Source: Lamellibrachia columna (Eukaryota > Annelida > Polychaeta > Sabellida > Siboglinidae). Taken from it: a stretch of 64,000 nucleotides of DNA. The notes below the pieces were generated by a model. It was not told where the DNA came from and ran no database searches. It was given only the letters and a program-made list of their open reading frames with translations. Where the stretch lies: contig OY759271.1 in NCBI GenBank assembly GCA_963662155.1, positions 36,149,027 to 36,213,026 on the forward strand, written 5' to 3'. Position numbers and translations under genes: made by a program. Positions 50,230 to 62,300 of this stretch are shown here, one piece after another (position 1 is the stretch's first letter; every line of letters begins with the position of its first letter).

Positions 50230-53200
50230 CCAAATAATACAACTAAAAGTATACATGGAATTAAAATAATAGCTAAATAATAAATTAAATTAAGGGCAAT
50301 ATAACTAAAAATTAAGGGCAATACAACTAAAAAGTACACCTACCCTGGGATGAGAGAGGCTGCTCTTGGCTGAAGCCTGCGTATCAGCAGTCGTGGGAGG
50401 CAACTCAACACTAGGCGACAGCGGGTCCTCTTCAAATGGTGCCAAAGTTCCGGTCAGTGACAGGATTGATCCCTTTGGCGAGAGAAGATGGACAGAGCAA
50501 GATGTGTCAGAGGTGGCCGGCGAATGGAGCCTCTTTGATGGCCCCTTGTCAGAATACTGTTGGAAGTAAGGGATCGGCTCTGTGAACACTTGACCACAGG
50601 CAGTGTGGAAGGATGTGTCTTCCAGCAGGCCTCTGAAGCGAAAAGGAAACTTTACGAAATGTTGCTCACTGAAAATGTCATGATGTATAATACTAACAGA
50701 TGTAGTATTATACAACTTATGATTTAAATCCACTGCTAAAACAAACTTTGGTAGGCTGTAAAAGAATTAAGATGTTAATAATGACATTGAAGGAAACTAT
50801 CTTAGTATAATCCAACTAGTGTATGTATGCATGTATTTATGTATGTATGTATGTATTTATGTATGCATGCATGCATGCATGATATGCTACTCCTCCTAGA
50901 CGCTTTGCATTTTGGGTGCCAAACTTTCAGGGGATCATCTACGACTCCACAAAGGAGTTGACGCTTTTATTTTTGGAAATTCATCACCCACTATTACCCT
51001 TTATATTAATAATAATCAACTTACCATTTATAATTATTATGTACAATTGTTTGCCATGCTATACGAAATTACAAACAACTATTCACAACGTCATGTATCT
51101 TTTCTACAATTGTCCAAAGTTATATAAAACAAGGGCAAGGCGTCGCTAGGTATTACTACAGCTGCCAGTATTATGTCACAATTTCGAGAGTTGGATTTCC
51201 AGAAAACATCAATATATTGACTGGCAGCACCAAGTGCCAAGGCATAGATGGATATTTCTGTGATAATGTTATGTATCCTGACATTTTCACAGAAATATCC
51301 ATCTATGCCTTGGTACTTGGTGCTGCCAGTCAATATATACAGGCTGTATAGTTATCAAGGCAGTCACTTATGAACTATCATGTTATCTATAAGACTACAT
51401 CCCTAGAAAGCTACAAGAAGCCGTGTCTCCCCTTAACTCCCGGCAATCAACAATTTCAACTTATTATATCAATATAAACAGTGATAATAATGAAAATAAA
51501 GTAAAATATTTTAATAATGAAATTGAAGCAAGATGTGTTAATAATTAAATCTTGCATTCAAATGTAACATGCCTACTGAAACGTCAATGAGTTGTCTGTC
51601 ATCAGAATGGTCACACATGATTAGCAGATTTTGTTTACCAATTTGCAGATTTTTGTTTCTTTCTCAACTGCAGAACTGTGCTTACTATAATTGTAGTAAA
51701 CACAGTGACAGTGGTGTAAGCTGAATGCACAGCACTACCGTAAATGCTATAATAGTGTCTCTTATGACATGAGACTGCATCTACCTGATGACATCGGTGA
51801 AGACGTCAGCAATGATCTCACTCTCGGACTTGAGGCAAACAATCTTTTCATCATCATTTTCGCTGTTGTCATTGTCCGACGCCTCGCTAGATTCACTGAG
51901 AAGTCTGTAAAAACAAACTGACATATATTTTTCACTGTCTATCAGACAATATCAATATAAATTACAGAATGCCAACTTTTTTTGTTAAAGTTGGTCTTGT
52001 TTCAGCAGACTAACTTGAAAAGTTGAAAACAAATTATTATATGAAACAAAACATAAAATAATGACAAGATAAAAGTAATAAAAATATTAAATAATAACAA
52101 CAAAACTGTAAATAAGATACCACAGTGTGTAGTGTAGTGTGAGATGTAATAATGATATAAACAATCAAAAACTGTCATGCATCAGAAAAGTACATCACAT
52201 GCCGTATTCGACCTAAGGATACAGTACACTTGAAAAAAAATTGGCTCATGGAAAAATGTCAATTTGTTTCTCTGAACAATGAGGTAACTGCTTAACACTA
52301 GTAGTGTTGTCATTTGGTGACTAGTGCAGAACAACTGAGAAGTGGTGTCAACTGTTTAACACCAGATGGCACCACTTTTCAGTTGTTCCACACTGGTCAA
52401 ATTACAATAATTACGGATCATGCTGACTAAAAAAGGGGTGTACGCTAATTAGGGCATGTACGCTTAATATGTCAAATACGGCAGTCTATTTTGCACATAT
52501 ATTATTAACTAATGACAATTGGCTTCCATTATATTTGATGTTACATGGTGAACGAATACAGTACATTTATAATATGCCCACAGCTCCTACCTGTCTATGA
52601 AGAAGTTGCCATACTCATCAGGGAAGTTCTGCTGGAACTCACTGATGTCGTGAGTTCTTGCAGTCACCCCCAAGTGGAGCAGGAATGGTTTCGGTGGCTT
52701 TGGAGTTGGCCAGTATGACTTGATCATCTTGTTGGTTTGTTTCTTCTTCAGTCTTATGTCATCCACTGACTGCTGTTTGATGGGTGGCAGGGTCTACAAC
52801 AAATACACTCTGTTCTATGTTCACTGCAAGTTGAGGGGAGACATGGCTTCTTGGCAAACCAAGCCATTGCTAATCATCCTCAAGGTCGCAAATGAAGATA
52901 CTTTTGCATAACTTGGAAAGCACAGAGACAAGTCAACTCAGAAATTTATATGCAGCCAGTACCTAATGTGTATTAGTTATTCATTTAAAACATTAAACAA
53001 TTCTTGCTTATTCTTTAAAATGTTACATACCTTGTATCTGGAGATTTCTGGGGATGTTGTCCTCTGAACCTCTAATGATTGCAAAGACTTCACGCTAGAT
53101 GGACGCTCTTCTATATTGTCATCCTGCTTTCGCTGGCAAACAAAGAACGCATGTTATGTGTAGCACAGCCATTGAAATCTATGAAAACAACATAATAGAG

Positions 53201-56200
53201 AGTGGCACTTTTAGGGTGAGAGGTCACTCTAAACTTTGGATATTGGAGGGGTGAGGTGAGGCATATATCATTAAATAGAGTCCATGGTTGAGTATTATTA
53301 GCCTCTTGTACAATGTTTATAGCAGGATAAACATGTGGAAATAATGTGCTTCTTCAACATAACAGCAATTTTAAAATGTCTACACTATTATGAAAAATAA
53401 TACAATCAAATGCCTACATTTATGCACCATTATTCTACAACAGAATTTTAATTGTCAAATAATGCTCACATTCATATGCAGGATGTTTGGATTAATGAAT
53501 ACAGAACAAAATTTAGACACTTTGTAAAATCTTTCCTCATGTAATAACTGCCCTTACGGTGGTATTCTTGCGATATATAGTCAACTCCAATATGGGTAAA
53601 AAATATCTTGTTCATCTGCACAGCATCGAACTGCTATGCACAATGAATATCCATGACATATGAAAAGTTCAAACCTTGCTTGAGAGCTCTGTATCAGAGT
53701 TGAGGGCTGAGTTGTTGATGGCTTCATACGATACTGCCCTCAGTCGGCTGACCTGAGAGTGAACCTCCAACATGGGCTGGTGAGCCTGAGATATGGAGGA
53801 CGGGGTCTGGAGGGGAAGGATGGCCAACTGTGGGAAAATAGATGGAATACATGTTGAAGAACGTCTTTGGAGTCTCCACATCTGTTTGATGGAGTATATC
53901 ATTGCATTGTCTGAACTTTATTAATCTTTCTGCCATTGCTATGTGAAGATTTGCACAGGCAAACAAGGCAAAAAATGCCAGCATTTAATAAAAAAGAATG
54001 ATTTTATTTGACCCTGGCAACTTAAGACAGATTCTAATAAGTCATAGCCATGGTAAATAATAGTGTTTTTACAAAGTACAATACATAATATTTATAATGC
54101 ATGATCAGGAGAATGAAAAGGGCAAGAGACGGAATCCATCTGCATTAATCGTGTAACGTTTCACCTCCACATAGGCATATCAATCAACAACTGAACGAAG
54201 TAAGACTAACATTCTTCAGGGGTTTCAAGAATTAATCTATTGTCAGATTCAACTGATTCTCGTGTCTCACATGAGCAGTGGAGGGCAACATGGGTACCAC
54301 CACTGGGATGTGCTGGTCGGCATCGAGATTGTCCTCGGTGATGGTGAACTCGACTATCTGTCGCTCCTGTTCCCTTTCCCAGGCAGCCATCTGCTCCCTG
54401 TACGTCTCCTGCTCTGTCTTGCTCACCACCTGATGTCGGAGAACACAGCAATTGCTAGGCAAACTAGAATGCCCCAGGGCATACATTCTTCAGTACCAAA
54501 ATAAAAAAAAATTTCTGACAGCTGTGATGCAGTATTGAATCGGAGCTAATAGCATGGCATTTAACACTGATACGCACTAACTTTGTTACTTATGTATTCT
54601 GTGACATACCACCTGCATAATGTCATCAAGAAGTAAAAGAAACATACTCCAAATAATTGACTGTAAGTTTATCATCTAGTGACAATGAATATTGTTGAAA
54701 ACCAACTGCTGTACTGTGCGAGTGGTTTTATTCCAAAAAGGTAATACTTTTATATTTGCACATGGTTACTGTCAAGTGACTTTAGTGACATACCTATATG
54801 ACATGAAATACGTGTTTATTACATGTTTCATTGCATTTTAATAAGGTTCCAAATAGCATTGAAAGAGTATGTTTTCAGCAGCCTGGATCCTCGCTTTTTC
54901 ATGGAAGCAAAAGACAAGCCTCTAGCCTAATCTATTGCATACGTGTTCCTCCCAATAGAGAACATTCACCAATGATTAGAAAAATTATTAGCTTAGCCAT
55001 GCACAAGACTTCCACATTGTAGCTATCCATTGACATTACCTTTGTTGTATTAAAATATTTGTAAACAGAAATATGCAGACATCAGATAGCTAGAATTAGT
55101 ACGCTAATGGAACATTAGAAATGTAATATGTTTCAACATTTAGTTAAGATGTTCATTAACTATGAATAGGCCATGATATAAAACAAAACAGTGAAATGAA
55201 TGGGTCTCATGTCCAGATAATTCCGCTTGATCTGGCCGAACATCTCTTTGACTTTCACATACCTCACAGACAAGGTCAACATCAAAAAAAGATGGCGGGC
55301 CGAGTGCTGTGAAGGTGACCTTGCAGGCCTGGCTCACCCCTGGCTTCAGCACCCCAGTGCTCGGGGTGACGGACACATACTGGAACAGCACAGATCATTT
55401 GGTGGTTACACTCTGTGTAATGACTGGCTGAGAAGTGATTCGCTGGGAAGCGGTTGTGGAAGGTGCAAACCATTTCATTTTGGGATATTCTTGCATAATA
55501 TCTCAGAAATAAACCATGAAAATTTATCAGTAAAAACTGCATTTGTAAATTAACTTCATGCACTGAAATTAATATATACAGTTTAACCAACAATTGTTTT
55601 TGTCTATATAGTGGTCACATGGAAGCACTGTGTTCCACAGGGCAGCTTTCCCATTGTTTTTATAAAAAATGCATATAGCATTTTATGTACAATTGTTTGC
55701 AGGTGCACCAGTGTAGGCATTCAAGGGTAGCAGCACATAACTGTGAACATCATCAAATAGCTAAATTATTTAGAAACAGGCCTTTACTGTCAGACTCCAT
55801 CAAAGGTCTGTTCTTCAGTACTTTGTGTGAAAAAGTACTAAGCTTTTAAACAAAATTCCTAAAAGAAAGTGGTTTAACAAAACTAGAGACAATGAGATTA
55901 AGAGGAGATCAAATAGAACTTCTAAGATATTGAATGGTTATGAAAATATTGATGGAAGTATTTTCTCTATCAGGAAAGATAGAGGAATGAGGGGACATGA
56001 AGTAATGTTAGTGAAGGGTCATTGAAGATTATATATCAGAAAGTACTCATTCTCACAGAGGACAATAGATGAATGAAAGTAACTATCTAATGACTGTGTA
56101 AATGCTAGCGTGAATATGCTCAAAACAAAATTGACAAATATCTCAGAGGGGCAGGTTTACACATAGATGAATAATTGTTGGACTTCCGATATGCTGCCAT

Positions 56201-59200
56201 GTCCACTTGCCATCTGTATTGTTGCTTTGGATGGCAGTCTTGCTAAATCTTGTTAGAATTACTCACCTCCTGGTCTTTCTTTGATGTGATGTACCACTTG
56301 AAGGCAGCTATCTGCCCAGCGGACCTGTTCACTAATGCCACCAGGTAGCGACACTGGCTGAAGAGTGGAATATTTCCGAGGGAAATGCGTTCCTTTGAGA
56401 GGTAACACAGCTGTAAGGTAATGAAACAATTTATAGACAAATTCTTATGCTGTTACACATACAATATGACAGCTGTAACATTGTAATAACAGTCATGGTG
56501 ATAAGTTTAAAAACATTGATTAAATAAACAAATTTGGTCACTAAATATTGTGATAACATGCCATTGACCTAGGAATGCTCTTAAATAACACGTACGGTAC
56601 CAGATATATATAAATATGCAAACCTCAACCTGTAAACAAAACAATGGATAAACAAAAAAACAAAAAACCTGCAATTTACAGTACATTATATTATGAGTAC
56701 AATTGTTTTTTGTAAAAAAATTACTGTTGAAAGTAGGCTACAAAGTGCTGTTGAATGAACTGTTGTGTTTCAAAATGAAATATTTATTATTCTTGGTATA
56801 AATACATAAATACATGCATGCAAAATAAATAAAGTGATAATATTACATAAGCATACACCCAATACATCAAGAGGCACTGGAAATAAACCCTAGTATAAAT
56901 GCCAATCCTAGTATTTCTTTCATGCAAAGTGGAAAAAGACATTAAATAACGTTGCATAACTGAACATTCAGCATGCAAATATCATTAATATTATATGTGT
57001 TCTACTATACAGTGATATTTCTAAATAACTATGTGGCATGCTGACTGAACTCATACATTTGCTTCTACAAACACATCATACTACACAAGATGCAGCTCAC
57101 TTAATCACTTACTGGGTCTTGTGTTTTGTGAGTTACAAATTTTTTCTGAAAAGAGGAAAGAGCCAGGCATAGTGTAGTTTGCATTTATACTGTTTTTATG
57201 ACAAATCTGGTAGTGTGGTAGCAAAAAGGTTCATCGCAGCCATTAATAATAATAAATGACTAACAATATTGTATTCTTCATTTGGATCAGTTTCCTAAAC
57301 AGCTCAATGCATGTCACTTGAACTGCATGAATTATTTAATATAAAAATACACAATTATAAATAGAAATGAATATAAAATGTGCAAAAATATTTGCCATAA
57401 TATAACATACAAGCTGGGTTGCCTGGGATTGCACGGGAGAAAAGCCAAGAGCTTATGACTCCTTGCACTTCCCAGTCAAGTTTTGGTAGTGCAATGGCAA
57501 ATTGCAATGGCATCTTGGAGCCACAAAAATCATGTACAACTGCCGGTTTCATGAAGCGTTGGGCAGACGTTTGATGTAGACCATATAACAATGTTTGAAA
57601 CATGCATAGCATTGCTAACAATTGTGCGTAACTATTGTTCTGAGTTACGTAATTATGTCTGTCAGTCCACATGAGTTCCTTCGACGTAATACCCCAACCC
57701 CAGGGAATTTCAAATATTTTTTAATGTACAAACCATCCCGATGGTCTCTTTAACACACGTATAAATGTTCAGCCCCATACATGTGAAACTTATGGAGGTA
57801 TGAGGGACCAGAAATACAGAGTCGCAACTTACTTTATTATATAGATATAACTACCATTATTATATTTCCACATTGTCCATTTTTATTCTCTCATTTTCTT
57901 TGAGGTTACTTTTTCCGTCACAATACAGACCCAATATATCATCATTAGGACTCACTCAACATATCACAAAATATTCTTCTTGATCCTTACCTCTGAGAGA
58001 ATGTACCTTACCTCCTAGAGAATGAACCTTACCTTCCACTCCCAGAGAACGAACCTTACCTCCCAGAGAATGAACTTTACCTCCCAGAGAATGAACCTTA
58101 CCTCCCAAACAAAGAACCTTACCTCCCAGAGAATGGACCTTACCTCCAGAGAATGAATCTTACCTCCAAGAAAATGAACTTTACCTCCCAGAGAATGAAC
58201 CTTACCTTATAGAGAATGAACCTTACCTCCTAGAGAATGAACCTTACCTCCTAGAGAATGAACCTTACCCCCAGGGAATGCAAAAACATGTTGGCAGTCT
58301 GGGTAGGATATTTAGTAATGCAACAAAATCAGTTAGGAAGTTTGCAGAATTTGTTGACTTGTCAGCAGGAGTAAAGGGCAGGAGTGGGATAACTCGAGCG
58401 AGGGATGGGGGAATGGAGACGGGTGGTGGAGACGCCAGTGAAATGGGAAGATGACGGAGGAAGGGAAACAAGAATCAACAACTGGTATCGATGCTAGCCT
58501 CACACCAGACTTCAGGGATAAAGAGGAGAGCAACAATAAACACTGTTCTTACCTGATCCGCTGGGTGGATAAGCTGTTGAAGAGGCACATTGCTCTGCTC
58601 AACCCTGTCATTGAAGGGCATGGTCTGCCCCATGACCCGCTGGTCGTACCCTGCCCCAGTGAAGGTGATAACTGCTGTGTCTGCGTTGTGTATGCGAATA
58701 GGTACGTCCACCTGAAATACAACCAGAACTTCTTCCAATACAGCTCATGACTCTGTATTAGCCATGTGTGAAATGTTGCTAGTATTTTTGAGCTGGGTGA
58801 TGCATGGCAGCTGATGCGTGGCAGCTGATGCATGGCAGCTGATGCGTGGCACCATGCGGTGTAGTGCTGGTTCGGATCTATATTAGTTTTAATGTAGGCT
58901 CTACATTTGTGAACATCTGATGAAATATATTATTTTACCACAGGACTATGCGGACAGGTAGAGAACGCACTTTCTAGAAGTCTCTACTGACTGCTGACTA
59001 ACTAACTGTTGTGTGCCTTTGTTCCACAAACTGCCGGTGCTGGGAAGAAAGAACTCCTGTATGAGTTGACACAGGTGTATGTCTGGTAGTAGTGATAAGC
59101 GCTTCCTCCAGTCGATATCATATTAATAAATGTACAGTCTGGTAATTTTTATCTTATAATCATGTAGCATAGCATAAACTATATATATCATATAATCATG

Positions 59201-59299
59201 TAGCGTAGCATAAACTATATCTATCATATAATCATGTAGCATAGTATAAACTATATATATATATATATATATAGATATATATATATATATATACTTACT

Positions 59300-59376
<77 letters not shown>

Positions 59377-62300
59377 AAATCATGTAGCATAGTATAAACT
59401 ATATCTATTCTAGCATCTTGATTGCCCAAATGTTTTTTAATGAACCAAAATTGTTTTATGATTTGACAATTTGTATATCTGTTTAATGTTAATGTTTTGC
59501 CCCAAATAACATGTTTATACATTGCATGCTAAATGTGAAGGTTGATATGAATAAACAAATAGCTATAAAATTATATTTAAAATAAATTTGTGGCTCATTA
59601 AGCCACATTTGGGCAGTAGAGACGTTAGCATTGATATATTATATAATATATAATATATAACACGACTGTACAATAAAAATGGTCAGACTTTGTACTTATA
59701 ATGTGTAATATACAGGAATATTTTGTTAGGCTAATGCATCTGATTCCACATAATTGTTTGGTTCAATACAATTACAGAGAGAAAAAATGTAGAGTATATA
59801 TTTTTAATGAATAAAATGCCTGGTATGACACCTGAATTAAAATTAAAATCAACACATTTTAAAGCTGAAGTCTGTAACTTAGTTCTGGACATTCAAAAGT
59901 TGCATCCTGAGGACTAGTGGAATTTCAACTGTAAATATTCCTAACAAAATCACATATTTACCGTGTACATCTTAGCCTCAAGAGGTGAGAACTTCCATTC
60001 TACTTTGGCTGTTTCTCCAGGCTGGATCTCACCATTTGGGGTGAGACACTCAAAGATCTTGTAGTTGTAGTTTGCCTGTACAGCGAGACACATGTGTGTC
60101 TTATTAACCAGCACATGTACCAGTCACTGAAAACTAGTGAAAACTAGTGTAGATGTTGGTCATTGAGGAATGGATCCTGCGATCAGAACCATCCTAAGGT
60201 ATCCCAAGGTAAGGTAGAGATGACACAGTAAGTCAGACACTGTAATAGGCAGTGCTATTACAGTTCTGGGTCTGGAACTGAAACTGTGGGCCCCAATAAG
60301 TACCGCAGGTCCCAGGTCTACACCCTTCAAAACCTGGAACCACCACATCACTAGTTATCTGTAATAAAGTCACAAATTCGTTGTAAAATAAATGATCACT
60401 GAGAAGCAATAACAATACAGACCCATGAAAATTGGAACAGTGACAGTACAAGTAATACGTGTCAGGCTACTTAGCAGATTAAATGGGTTCCAGTCGTGTG
60501 TTCCAAATATTGTTTTCTCGTGATAATTAATCATAGAATGTCTGCCTTCAACTATGAAAATGGGATCCACTACAGAAAAGCTATCTGACAGTAATTTTAT
60601 ATGTAATGGTGTACATCTTATAATGACATGTTAATTAACTCCAAATAATCCATTGACATTCCACATCACCAATGATGAACTTAAGAAATATCAGTGGTGG
60701 AAATTGTCATATTGCCTCAACAATATTTAAGAATTTTTCTCTCCAAACTGTAACATACATTATGGTTGTTAGGTAGCTTAGAAATTAGTTGACAGTAGTG
60801 ATAGGAATTGTTAAAATTATCATGACCGATCAATGGTTTATCGACTTTGTTGAAGCCTGTATCAACAGAGTTAATAATACAAAGGCCTCAATTGGCCAGT
60901 AACTGGATGAAGGGGACAGAATAGCCAATCAGAAGTCTTCTCTCTTCCTGTCATGTTTGAACTCATTGTCTTGTCACAATCTCAGACAGATAACTCATAG
61001 AATAACAGAAAATGAAATTAAGAATGAATATAATCGAAAATGATTGATTGTATAATAGCATGATCGATTCCTTGTATTTTGTCACCTGATTGAGGAATTC
61101 CAGTTGTGCCAGCCCAAAGCTGTATTTGACAGACATTGCTCCACCATTGAATAGTTCGTACACCTGCACTGGGCTGTTCTTCTGCCCAATGGGCACGGGA
61201 GCAAACATGAATTGGTCGCTGTTGAAGTGGATGTAACGACGGTTGCGCTCCACGGTCACGCCAATGAAATTTAGCTGAAACAACACGTAGCAGGTGAATG
61301 TAAGATTACAAAGATGTCTTTCTGATGATGCGTGTGTGGTGAATGTCACTCACATTTGACAGGCCAACACTCCTAGTTTATTTCTTTAGAGTATATATCA
61401 TCTCACAGAATACTGCAGCTTTTACAGTTTGCACATTTGTTTTGTAACAAATTAACACTTTCAAACTTTTACAGTTTATAAAGACTGTATCAAACTCACA
61501 ATTAACACTTAATTAATGCTGATATAGGATCTATAAGGAAGGAACGTTTTCATGAAGAATACATTATGCATTTAGAAAGGGAATTTAAACTTGTCTCCAC
61601 AATTCATAACTTCATTTAGTTCATGTCGAATCAAAACTAAGTAACGTGTTTGCACAAATGAGCTAGCATATCGTAGTTGATACTAGATAAGTTGAGTTGA
61701 ATTGGGGAGCAGCTTCTAATTAAGAATAAAGATTGGTTGATCATCTTTGTGAAGGCTTTCCAACAGATGGTGCTCATAACATCACTGAAGTCCTCCTTCA
61801 CGCATATTCTTGCTTTCAGCACCATCTATTTCAAGTGAGAATCACAATGCAATGTGTGCAATGCATACAAATGTGCATACAAACTTCTCTTTAACCAGCC
61901 CACAAGAAACAACTTGTCACAGAAAATTGTCACAAAACCAATTATTTTGTTCAATTCGACTTCGTTTTTGAACACACAAGTGTAATTATCTTTAATTTAC
62001 TGAAACAAACAACACTGCATTAAAATGAAATAAATTGTAGTAAAAATGTGTCTTAGAAAACATGACATAATCACAAAAAGGTCTTTATAAATAGGAAGTA
62101 GTACGAATTTTATATAAACAATATTTATCTTTATGCGGGACAAAGCTACCTACAAATCTCTTTTAAACGCAAATTTAATAAATGGTTTTGTAAAATGTTG
62201 CTGTAAATGCTATTCAGAAGCCCAGAAAAAACCCACCAAAGCATATGGTAGACAAAAATGACATTACTTTAATTAATTCAATAACATGTGCAATACCTAT

